Of a DNA stretch of 63,780 nt, positions 33,571 through 41,038 are shown one piece after another; position 1 is the stretch's first letter; the number at the start of each line of letters is the position of its first letter. The translations under genes were made by a program, and so were the position numbers. The notes below the pieces were generated by a model. The model saw nothing but the letters and a program-made list of their open reading frames with translations. It ran no database searches and was not told the origin of the DNA. Source of the stretch: Lentihominibacter faecis. GTDB lineage: Bacteria > Bacillota > Clostridia > Peptostreptococcales > Anaerovoracaceae. Location: assembly GCF_014306095.1 (NCBI RefSeq), contig NZ_JACRWC010000039.1:1-63780 (forward strand). The letters run 5' to 3'.

Positions 33571-34082
33571 GTTTTGATTATAGCACAGCACATTTTTTTC
33601 CACAACAAAAGACCCGTGAAAAATCCCAGTCCTGCATGGACGGACGGCTTTCCCCAGGCGCAGTAATAAAGAAACATGGATATAATAAGGGTGGTTACTG
33701 ACCAAAAGAGGATCTCGACCATCGCGCGAGCCAAGGGGTGCGCAGGTTGCCATCCGCCCTCTCCGGCACGGTGGCTCTGTCGGAGTTGCCAGCTATCTCT
33801 TCCGGCACGGCGGCTCTGTCGGAATTGCCAGCTATCCCCTCCGACACGGCGGCTCTGTTGGAATTGCCAGCTATCCCCTCCGTCACGGCGGCTCTGTCGG
33901 AATTGCCGGCTATCCCCTCCGGCACGGGGGCTCTGTCGGAGTTGCCGGCTATCCCCTCCGGCACGGCGAAACCTTTGCAGAAACAAGCTGCGGATCTGCC
34001 AAAGGCTTTCCACAAAAACTCCAGCAGCCATCATCACAGTAAATGTTCGCACCTGCTCCATGATCAACACTGTCACCTGCAT
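33378..34082 (-). CDS. yabQ: Spore cortex protein YabQ with repeat insertion
   Basis: Membrane protein needed for spore cortex formation. It is identified by its place between yabP and divIC and by two hydrophobic blocks: EQVRTFTVMMAAGVF near the start and EILFWSVTTLIISMF plus GLGFFTGLLL later. Between them (about residues 40-105) there is a 13-residue repeat (RRAGGDSWQFRQS-type, five full copies) that the family does not have. The frame runs on into divIC to 33378, and that last part is only the shadow of divIC. An in-frame stop would appear at the end of the last hydrophobic block if the A7 run at 33591-33597 were one base shorter, so the true end is uncertain. Confidence 0.7.
   Translation of the reverse strand: MQVTVLIMEQVRTFTVMMAAGVFVESLWQIRSLFLQRFRRAGGDSRQLRQSPRAGGDSRQFRQSRRDGGDSWQFQQSRRVGGDSWQFRQSRRAGRDSWQLRQSHRAGEGGWQPAHPLARAMVEILFWSVTTLIISMFLYYCAWGKPSVHAGLGFFTGLLLWKKMCCAIIKTWEKTDEAKNLKITARSSTWRKPAPGGSKKGVQRKKKRKKRSCAPNSRTPEASEPSAEARPGEK
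33577..33605 (-). promoter_or_regulatory. Promoter for a leaderless divIC transcript
   Basis: On the minus strand TTGTGG (33600-33605), 17 bp, and TATAAT (33577-33582) with an extended TG (TGTGCTATAAT, the same 11-mer as at the OYE gene). The expected start is the A of the divIC ATG, and no ribosome site is present. The promoter lies within the end of the yabQ reading frame. Confidence 0.62.
33746..33967. repeat. 39-bp minisatellite inside yabQ
   Basis: Five full 39-bp units (33765-33803, 33804-33842, 33843-33881, 33882-33920, 33921-33959) plus partial units at both ends. They differ at only a few positions. The unit length is a multiple of three, so copy-number change keeps the yabQ frame. 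Confidence 0.95.
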
Positions 34083-34084
34083 CG

Positions 34085-34345
34085 TTATTTCATCAGTTTT
34101 GCCAGAAATCCACGATCGCCTTTTTCCTTGACTTTCACATACATGAGGGAGTGGATCACGCCGGTGATCTGCGCTGTCCCTTCCGTCAGGTCCAGCATAT
34201 GGATATGCAGATCCTCGCCACGGATCACCATCGCTCCCTGTCGCAGCGACGCCCGGATCTCCTCCTCGTCAAAGCTGTCGATCTCCCGAATGTCCGTGAT
34301 CGTCATTTTTTCGCGATTATCAATCTGAACACTGTGATTTTCCAT
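34085..34345 (-). CDS. yabP: Sporulation protein YabP
   Basis: 86 residues from the ATG at 34345, set by a perfect AGGAGG 6 nt upstream. It contains NREKMTITDIREIDSFDEEE, a GEDLHIHMLDL strand and the end GFLAKLMK, matching YabP, which is required for spore cortex assembly together with YabQ. Its stop lies 2 bp before the yabQ ATG. Confidence 0.93.
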   Translation of the reverse strand: MENHSVQIDNREKMTITDIREIDSFDEEEIRASLRQGAMVIRGEDLHIHMLDLTEGTAQITGVIHSLMYVKVKEKGDRGFLAKLMK

Positions 34346-34775
34346 AGCGCTCCTCCTTCTGATTTTAAGGTCTTCGGCGGCAGGATTCATCTGCCTGAGG
34401 TATGGCTGCTGATCGCTGAATCGGTACCGCTGATCGCCTGAATCGACAGCCGCCGATTGCCTGAATGCATTCTCCTGATTCACAATATGCTGAGAGGGTG
34501 GGATTCAGAACCAGATTTGCGGATTAGTTCGGGTATTTGGTTTCGGTAAAATACCGCAAATTGGGATCTGGATGCTGCTAAAAGTTATTTTACCGGTGGC
34601 GAGTGGATTAGGTGATGGCGAAAATATCCTAATCCCCGCCTTTTACTCGCTATCGCATTATTTTTTCGATACCCAGATTACGTTTAACTGCGAAAAATCC
34701 CCTGCGGACTCTTTGCAGAAGAAAACAGGTTATTTTATGCGTTTCGAGTGAAAACGTGGAGAGCTGCGGCGAGCG
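34346..34775. other. Gene-free, hairpin-rich gap between yabP and the DUF4860-like gene
   Basis: No convincing coding sequence. A GCTGATCGCCTGAAT-like phrase recurs three times at about 34409-34466. ATTTGCGG (34515-34522) pairs with CCGCAAAT (34554-34561). A longer structure is built from GCGAGT plus GGATTAGG (34599-34612) pairing with CCTAATCC and ACTCGC (34628-34650), followed by a T6 run at 34661-34666. The last part could be a terminator or a structured leader. Confidence 0.6.
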
Positions 34776-34804
34776 TTGCAAAGCCCGGCGGAACTTGGTA
34801 TACT
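34776..34804 (+). promoter_or_regulatory. Promoter of the DUF4860-like operon
   Basis: TTGCAA (34776-34781), 17 bp, TATACT (34799-34804). The predicted start near 34811 is about 26 nt before the ATG at 34837. Confidence 0.68.
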
Positions 34805-34836
34805 GTGATTTAAGAACAGAAATGGATGGTGGCTTC

Positions 34837-35322
34837 ATGAAAATTTCCAGAAAAAAATCACATATGCTTCTGGTCGTAGTGGTGGCCGGGATCTTTGCAG
34901 CAGCGTCGGCATGCCTGGCGGTACTGGGAGTTTTCATCTACAGAACTGCCGCCAGCGACCAGTCACAGCAGGATCTGAGCTACGCGTCAGAATATCTGCA
35001 GAAGCAGGCACGAAGCTGCAGTGATGCGGGCGATCTTCGGATCGCGACACTGAGCGGACAGATCTCGGCACTGGTTCTTTCGGAGCGAAAAAACGGAGAG
35101 GATCGGGAACTTTGGATCTTTGTAGAAGATGGGTATCTGCGTTCGGCGTCAGTGAAATCCGGCGAGACGGTTTCTGCAAAGGACGGAAAAAAGATCACAC
35201 CGCTGCGGTCGATGGATCCGCGAGTTATCGGGTCGGATCTTTTAGAAATTTCGATGCGGAGCGAATCGGCTTCGGCTGTATGCCGGGTTTGGATCCCGGG
35301 GATCGGAGGCGGAAATGAATAA
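34837..35322 (+). CDS. DUF4860-like small membrane protein
   Basis: 161 residues. A short basic start, one membrane helix (about 9-34), then a domain with SYASEYLQKQA, LVLSERKNGEDRELW and IFVEDGYLRS, which resembles DUF4860 proteins of Clostridia. Those are encoded beside type IV pilin-like or secretion operons. A second ATG at 34822 is possible. It overlaps the next gene by 8 nt. The function is unknown, and an extracytoplasmic pseudopilin-associated role is inferred from family context only. Confidence 0.6.
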   Translation: MKISRKKSHMLLVVVVAGIFAAASACLAVLGVFIYRTAASDQSQQDLSYASEYLQKQARSCSDAGDLRIATLSGQISALVLSERKNGEDRELWIFVEDGYLRSASVKSGETVSAKDGKKITPLRSMDPRVIGSDLLEISMRSESASAVCRVWIPGIGGGNE

Positions 35323-35752
35323 GAAGATTTCTGTAAAAACCCGGGTTCTGATTATCCTGCTGGCGATTTTTGTTTTTCTCGTGGCAGCACTATCCGTCAG
35401 CATCTGCATGTTTGTAAAAGCAGATAATGTTGCTGCACAGGCTGAAAGACTGGAACGTGTCGTCAGGGAGACTGACTCACTGGGAGAAGTCCTGAAAGCC
35501 TCAGACGGCGACACGAAAGCAGGGGCGGAGCTTTTGCCGGAGCACCGCGGAGCGGAGGTGTCCGAAAACTCTATAACACTATATTATACGGAAAAGTTTG
35601 AACCATCATCAAAAAGCGATTACAAATATCGTGTGCCGATCCTGCTGACTCCCGGCAAAAACGGCAGTTGCGACAGCTGGCAGATCAGCTGGTTTACGAA
35701 AGCGGGAAAAAAGGCGTTTTACAAGATGGAGTTTAAAAGCATCGCGCAGTAG
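35315..35752 (+). CDS. Small membrane protein of unknown function
   Basis: 145 residues. A membrane helix at about 11-31 after a KKISVKTR start, then a short coiled-coil segment and a beta-rich exported domain (NSITLYYTEKF, SWQISWFTKAG). It overlaps the DUF4860-like gene, with AGGCGGAA before the ATG. Size, topology and the helix-then-globular layout resemble minor pilin-like proteins, but no prepilin peptidase motif is clear. Confidence 0.7.
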   Translation: MNKKISVKTRVLIILLAIFVFLVAALSVSICMFVKADNVAAQAERLERVVRETDSLGEVLKASDGDTKAGAELLPEHRGAEVSENSITLYYTEKFEPSSKSDYKYRVPILLTPGKNGSCDSWQISWFTKAGKKAFYKMEFKSIAQ

Positions 35753-35827
35753 GAGCGTCAGAAAAAATGGCCTGCACAGAATCAATCAGAAGAAAACAAC
35801 CACCGAAAAACAGGGAGCTACTAAAAC

Positions 35828-36241
35828 ATGCGACAAAATAAAAATCGCGGACAACTGAATAGCATGAGCATTTGCGCGACAGCACTTTTTATATCACTGC
35901 TGATTTTTCTGCTGACATGCTTTTCGGCGGTGACTTATTACTCCGCAGAGCAAAAACTGGTACAGGCTCAAGCAGCGAAATTCCGCAGCCAGGAATACTT
36001 CGCAGCGGAATCGACCGCGTCGGAGATCATCGAATCCTTTTATCAGGAGCGGCGAGAAACCTCAGCCAACCTCAACGGGCGCTCTGTTTACGAATCCGAT
36101 CAGGGCGACATCGAAGTTACAAAAATCGATAACGTGATTTACTTCTCAGTGCCGGCAGGAGGCGGGAATGATTTAAATGTGGAGGCAAAAGCCTCAAAAA
36201 AACAAGTCGTGATCCAAAGGTGGCAGCTGGAAAAGGAATAG
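35828..36241 (+). CDS. Small membrane protein of unknown function
   Basis: 137 residues. One membrane helix (about 16-38), then a helical segment with repeated Ala/Gln/Glu (YYSAEQKLVQAQAAK) and an exported domain. It is the third gene of the set with the same topology as the two before it, 75 bp downstream. I do not recognise a named family. A minor-pilin-like or secretion accessory role is conceivable. Confidence 0.65.
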   Translation: MRQNKNRGQLNSMSICATALFISLLIFLLTCFSAVTYYSAEQKLVQAQAAKFRSQEYFAAESTASEIIESFYQERRETSANLNGRSVYESDQGDIEVTKIDNVIYFSVPAGGGNDLNVEAKASKKQVVIQRWQLEKE

Positions 36242-36815
36242 GGGGATATCTGATCCCGGCGATAGCCGAGCAAATCTATGAGATGAGTTATTGTGTATGC
36301 TGATTTCATCCTTGAATTCCCAGATCGAAAATTATCTGCTCTAATTGGGAATTAATCTCTCGATTCAGATGTTTGCTCGCATCATGAATTCCCAGATTTG
36401 ATTTTTTTAAAGCCATATAGGAAGTTTAATACTGTAAATGTTTCAAGATTCATGCGCAGCACTCGTTATGATTCCTAAAATGACATAAAAACTGTTTTTC
36501 TGGGAACTGTTTTTCTCTGTGCTGTAAATATCTTGTAAAGCAGTTCCCGGTTTGCTGTTTTATTTTGAAGAATGGGAATTCATGAATGAATGCACAGCTC
36601 ATAAGCAGTAAGAAATCCAAATCAAGATCTTTTTTTTCGTGATCTGGGAATTCATGATTTCCCGGGTCACGCATCACTAAAAACAACCTCCGGCCCGCCA
36701 GCATCCGCGGACCGGCTGGCAAGAAAAAGGGCAACCGCACCGGATTTTATTCACCCGGCACGATTGCCCTTTCATGCAGTTTCTTCGACTATAATATGCT
36801 TGCCCCGCGATTTCT
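36242..36815. other. Gene-free stretch with repeated GAATTCCCA palindromes
   Basis: No coding sequence is recognised. ATCATGAATTCCCAGAT at 36381-36397 has an exact inverse at 36642-36658, 244 bp apart. Related GAATTCCCAGATC (36314-36326) and GGGAATTCATGA (36574-36585) copies lie between and beside them. CTGGGAACTG (36501-36510) pairs with CAGTTCCCGG (36541-36550). The stretch is AT-rich and ends in the terminator of the M23 gene. Confidence 0.7.
36725..36772 (-). terminator. Terminator of the M23 peptidase gene
   Basis: On the minus strand a long stem (AAAGGGCAATCGTGCCGGG, with its complement and small bulges) is followed by TTTTTCTT. Its left arm contains AATCGTGCCGG, the same core as the REP-like elements. 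Confidence 0.8.
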
Positions 36816-39800
36816 CTACGGCAGATAATTCAGCGGATTTCTTGGTTCTCCGTTGAACCGGATCTCGAAATGCACGTGTGGACCGGTACTTCTGCCGGTA
36901 TTTCCCGACTTGGCGATCGGCTGTCCCTGGTAGACTTTATCGCCCTTCTTAACCAGCAGTTTACTATTGTGCGCGTACCTGGTTTCCTGCCCGTTCTGAT
37001 GGTCGATCATGACCACGTTGCCGTAGGAGCCGCTGTACTGTGCTTCAACAACGGTACCGCCATCTGCGGCATAGACTGTCGTTCCAACGCTTACAGCCAG
37101 GTCAATACCCTTATGCTGTCTGCCCCAGCGCGATCCGAATCCGGACGACTGCGTAAAGCCGTCCTTAAGCGGCCAGATGTACTTGCCGGATCCCACCGTC
37201 GGCGGTCTTTCCTTCGTACCTACCAGTACGACCTCTGTGACCGGTTCTTCCTTCACGGTAGTTACCAGATCTTCTTCCTCCACCTTCTTGCCGTTCTGCA
37301 ACGTAACGCGAGCGGTGATTTCCGAAAGCCCATCTGCTCCTGCCTGCTGCGTTTCCGTCATGCCTTCATAAATATCAGCTGATTTCTGCTCTTCCACTTT
37401 ATGCTCTATGACCTTATCATACGTGATCTTTTCGACCACCTCGTAGGTCAGCACCGGCGCCTGCTGTTTTACGATGATATTGCTGCCCACTTCCAGCTTC
37501 TTTGAGTTGATGCCCTTGTTATCCTCCATCAGCTGATCCTCCCACACATCATACTTCTTAGCGATGCTGTGGAGCGTATCTCCTGCTACGACTTTATGCA
37601 CGGTTTCCTTCTCGCCGCTGGTGCAGAGAAGATCTACCATCTCTTCCTCTGAATGAAGATCTTCCAGGTCGGTGTTTGCCGTCTTGATATCAACCTTTTC
37701 CAGGAAACGAACCGATTCGACCTTGATATTATCTCCCTGTTTCGTATACTTGTCAGCGACGTCTTTAAGCGCTTTCTCTGCCGTTTTACGATCCTGAACT
37801 GCGCCGATCTTTTTGCCATCCACGTAAATCCCAGTTGCCTTTACCTTCAGGTCGCCCATGTATGTCAGTCGTTTCAGCACCTGCTCGGAATTATCGATCT
37901 GCGATTCATCCAAAGCCAGCTTCCGATGGAATGTGATATCATCCTTGGCATCGATGACGATCTTCATATTCTTTTCTTCCGTCAAAGCACCCTGCACCAG
38001 ATCAGTGATCTGCAGCACATCATCCTTTTCTTTCACAAGACCCAGCTTCTGACCGTTGTAGGAATACTCATACGCCGTGCAGTAATTCAACACTCCGGCA
38101 GCTCCCATTACAGCCATCATCGCAATGGCAAACACCATCAGCATGCCCTTCTTGTGATCTTCCGAATAACGCTTGAGACGTTCCAGTTTCTGCCCCAGCC
38201 TGCTCTTCTCATACGCAGCCTTCCTCTGGATCGACCGCAGATAAGCAGCCGCTCTGGCCTTTTCCTGACGCTCCTGACGTTCTTCAGCCAGCTTCGTCTG
38301 TTCCTCTTCCGTCGAAGCCTGTTTTTCCGCCTTGCTCTTGATCCCTAAAAGGTCTCGCAGCAAATAGGTAGGATGCTTGTTCACCTTCGTCTTGATCTGT
38401 ACGCCCTGAACATTTACGATCCCGCCGCCCATCTCAGCGTCGGCCTTGCTCTGTTCTTCCAGACGAGTTTTCGCATCCGCAAGACGTCTCTTCTCCTGTT
38501 TGTGGCGCTCCTTTGCTTCCAGCTTCCGTGCTTTCTCTGCACGTTTTCTGGCCACCTTTTCCAGACGGTGTTTCCGCACTTCCTCCTTGTGCCGCTGTTT
38601 TTCCTCAGCCTTCAGCCGCGCCCTTTCTGCCCTTGTACGAATGACAGCTTCAGCTTTCGCTTTTTCCTGCGCCGTTTTCAGCTGTTGCATCTGCAGTCTC
38701 AGTTTCTGCTCCTGAGAAACCTGTTCCTGCATCTGTACCAGTTCTTCCACCTTGGCTTTCTGGCTTTCCGATAATTTTTCTGTATGTTTTCCGGCGATCG
38801 AAGAAATGGCATCGAATACTTTTTCCTGCCGTTTCTGCTGGTGCTGTAAATTCTCCTTCAGCGATTCCAGCTGTTCTTCCTTCGTCTCCCCGGAGATTTT
38901 CGCTGTTTCTCCAAAAAAAGCGGCTTTTTCTTCCGGCGACGCCATGTCTGTTGCTTCTCCGACAGTGCTCTTGACCGGAACGCTACCAACCTTGTGTTTT
39001 TCCGCCTCTTCTCGTGCCTTACGCTCCGCTTCCATGGCCTCCAAAGCTTTCTTACGAGCGACTTCCTTGGCCTTTTTTTCCGCCTCCAGTGCTTCCAGAC
39101 GTTTCCGCTCTGCCTCTTCACTGATTTTCGCAGCACGCTTTTCTGCTTCCAGGGCTTTCTGGTGCTCCGCCTCGATCTGCAGCTGACGTTTTCTCGCCTC
39201 TTCTTCCCGGCGTTGTTTTTTCTGCATATCTTCCTGAAATCCTTTGATAACGGCCTGTTCTGCCGCACGGATCTCCTCTTTGTCCGCAGCAGGCGTCACG
39301 CCGCCCCGTGCTCCCGGAGCACCCGGCATCTCTGACGACTTCCCCTTCTGTACAGACTGCACATTCTGCAAAGGCTGCTGCTCATGGATCTGCTGCTCCA
39401 CACGCTGCGCGGCTCCGATCGGATCTCCGGCCTGCTGTTTTTTCAGGGAATCCATGCTGCTGCGCAGTCCCTGAAGTTTTTTCAGCATTGCTCGGCCTTC
39501 TTCGCTTTCTGCCATCTGCGCCAGCATTTCCTTTCGAGTCGGGCGGTTTGCCTGTTTCAGCGCATCATCCACCGTATGGTGCTGCGGTGCTCCCGCTCCC
39601 GGCGCTATTGTTGGCGCTCCGGTCTGCTGCGGTGCTCCCGTTACAGATCCGGCAGTGCTATTCCCTTCAGGAACGCCCGGCTGCTGCGGTGCTCCCGGCT
39701 GAGGAACCCCCTGCTCCGCCTGCGGAGCAGGCTTTGCAGTATCCGGCTGCTGACCGCTGTCACCTGCCGGCTCTACTCCTGCATGAGCTGTTCTATTTTT

Positions 39801-39830
39801 GTTCGACTTACTTCTCCAAAGCATTGACAT
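36816..39830 (-). CDS. Very long M23 peptidase with cytoplasmic coiled coil, LysM and G5
   Basis: 1004 residues. Residues 1-130 are Pro/Gln/Gly-rich. About 130-500 form a highly charged Lys/Glu/Ala coiled coil. One membrane helix lies near 562-582. Then come an extracytoplasmic part with a LysM (VVAGDTLHSIAKKYD, about 740-787), a G5-like domain (about 790-870) and a C-terminal M23 peptidase (HKGIDLA and HVHFEIR, about 890-1004). The last is a zinc endopeptidase that cuts peptidoglycan cross-bridges. AGGAG precedes the ATG. The start overlaps dnaD by 58 nt. The long cytoplasmic half is not usual in this peptidase group. Confidence 0.88.
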   Translation of the reverse strand: MSMLWRSKSNKNRTAHAGVEPAGDSGQQPDTAKPAPQAEQGVPQPGAPQQPGVPEGNSTAGSVTGAPQQTGAPTIAPGAGAPQHHTVDDALKQANRPTRKEMLAQMAESEEGRAMLKKLQGLRSSMDSLKKQQAGDPIGAAQRVEQQIHEQQPLQNVQSVQKGKSSEMPGAPGARGGVTPAADKEEIRAAEQAVIKGFQEDMQKKQRREEEARKRQLQIEAEHQKALEAEKRAAKISEEAERKRLEALEAEKKAKEVARKKALEAMEAERKAREEAEKHKVGSVPVKSTVGEATDMASPEEKAAFFGETAKISGETKEEQLESLKENLQHQQKRQEKVFDAISSIAGKHTEKLSESQKAKVEELVQMQEQVSQEQKLRLQMQQLKTAQEKAKAEAVIRTRAERARLKAEEKQRHKEEVRKHRLEKVARKRAEKARKLEAKERHKQEKRRLADAKTRLEEQSKADAEMGGGIVNVQGVQIKTKVNKHPTYLLRDLLGIKSKAEKQASTEEEQTKLAEERQERQEKARAAAYLRSIQRKAAYEKSRLGQKLERLKRYSEDHKKGMLMVFAIAMMAVMGAAGVLNYCTAYEYSYNGQKLGLVKEKDDVLQITDLVQGALTEEKNMKIVIDAKDDITFHRKLALDESQIDNSEQVLKRLTYMGDLKVKATGIYVDGKKIGAVQDRKTAEKALKDVADKYTKQGDNIKVESVRFLEKVDIKTANTDLEDLHSEEEMVDLLCTSGEKETVHKVVAGDTLHSIAKKYDVWEDQLMEDNKGINSKKLEVGSNIIVKQQAPVLTYEVVEKITYDKVIEHKVEEQKSADIYEGMTETQQAGADGLSEITARVTLQNGKKVEEEDLVTTVKEEPVTEVVLVGTKERPPTVGSGKYIWPLKDGFTQSSGFGSRWGRQHKGIDLAVSVGTTVYAADGGTVVEAQYSGSYGNVVMIDHQNGQETRYAHNSKLLVKKGDKVYQGQPIAKSGNTGRSTGPHVHFEIRFNGEPRNPLNYLP

Positions 39831-41038
39831 TTTTCTCCTGTTTCAAGCATTCCCGTATCTTTACACAGCGGACATTCGTAGTGGATATCCATATAATCCA
39901 GCTCGAATCCATTGTCTGTAAGCAGGAACGCTTTTTCTGTATTGAGGGTGCTCGCGGTCTCTTTGATCCGTTCCGAGGCTTCCCTTTTATCGACCGTATC
40001 GGAGATGATAATGCGAGAAAGCTCACGGCTTCCTGCAGCCAGCTCGTCATCGATCTGCTTGATCCGCGGCACTTTCGCATATACTTCTCTGCGATGTGCC
40101 TCGGCTTCTTTTTCTTCTTTATGGCGCAGTGTTTCGTAATACTGCGAGATTTCTGTGAGGGTCAGCTCCTTGCGCTTACCGCTCTTGTCCTTGCCGGTCC
40201 GTTCTTCATACCAGTTGACCAACACTTTATTGACATAGTTGATATTAGGATTAGCGATGCCTGTCGTCTTGGAACAGGCCTCCAGAGCCTTATCCAGCGA
40301 AAACTCCATTTCTTCAAACCACGTATCCATGATCTTCCGCTCCTGCTCCGTCGCATTGCGCGAAAAGCCAAGAGCCTGAAAGATCCGCTTGTACATATGG
40401 TTTTTTTTGTCCGCTTCGCTCAAGTATTTTTCGACAGCAGCCACGTCCTGAAAACCTCTCTGAGTCCAGCCATTGATCACTGCTGCGATATATTTGATAT
40501 TTGTTTTCTTGCGTTTGACACAATAGGCATAGCCGTAGGCGATCACCTCCGGCGTCGCATTGAAATCGTTGATCCAGGATACGATCTCCAGCATTTCCGT
40601 GCCGCTGAGCACACTGCCGCTGGCCTTTTCGATCGCCTGGAACATTTCCTGGATCTCCTTGTCTCCCATGGCTGCCTGCATGCTCTGATCCAGACCGACA
40701 GGACGTTTCGATTCTTTGTCACCGTAGAACTGCTCTTTTAACAGCACAAACTCTACGTCGTAATCGAATTTATCCGCTGATTCACGACGGATCTTGCGGA
40801 TCACACCCATCTTCTCCCAGTAGGTCCAGGCTCGCAGTACATCCTCATGCTCCATCGACAAATACTTGGCGATCTCCTCATTGGTGATCTCCTGCCCCAG
40901 ATCCGCATACATCTGTGCGAACAGGTAGACTTTAACGAAGTCCCCTGGTGCAGCCGCCATGTATTCATTGATAAACAGATTTTCCACGCTTGTATCCAGC
41001 AGAAAATAATCCTTTATCTTCTCCCGTCTGAAAGTCAT
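39773..41038 (-). CDS. DnaD-domain replication protein
   Basis: 421 residues. The N-terminal winged-helix region (about 1-90; ITNEEIAKYLSMEHEDVLRAW), a DnaD/DnaB2 domain (about 130-200, with YGYAYCVKRKKTNIKYIAAVINGW), a second helical region, and a Cys-rich end (YECPLCKDTGM, then CQCFG) that may bind zinc. Primosome proteins of this family load the replicative helicase. It overlaps dnaB by one base (TAATG), which fits a functional pair. Confidence 0.88.
   Translation of the reverse strand: MTFRREKIKDYFLLDTSVENLFINEYMAAAPGDFVKVYLFAQMYADLGQEITNEEIAKYLSMEHEDVLRAWTYWEKMGVIRKIRRESADKFDYDVEFVLLKEQFYGDKESKRPVGLDQSMQAAMGDKEIQEMFQAIEKASGSVLSGTEMLEIVSWINDFNATPEVIAYGYAYCVKRKKTNIKYIAAVINGWTQRGFQDVAAVEKYLSEADKKNHMYKRIFQALGFSRNATEQERKIMDTWFEEMEFSLDKALEACSKTTGIANPNINYVNKVLVNWYEERTGKDKSGKRKELTLTEISQYYETLRHKEEKEAEAHRREVYAKVPRIKQIDDELAAGSRELSRIIISDTVDKREASERIKETASTLNTEKAFLLTDNGFELDYMDIHYECPLCKDTGMLETGEKCQCFGEVSRTKIEQLMQE

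Noticed and set aside
33765-33959. CRISPR-like repeats
   Set aside because: The 39-bp units abut without spacers and are in frame inside yabQ. It is a minisatellite.
33738-34328. A long plus-strand frame with ALSELPAIPSG-type repeats
   Set aside because: It is the reverse complement of yabQ and yabP. The 39-bp repeat is open in several frames, so its length is no evidence. YabP and YabQ are recognised on the minus strand.
39308-40741. Long plus-strand frame opposite the M23 and dnaD genes
   Set aside because: It is a shadow of two well-recognised minus-strand genes with no start signal or family resemblance.
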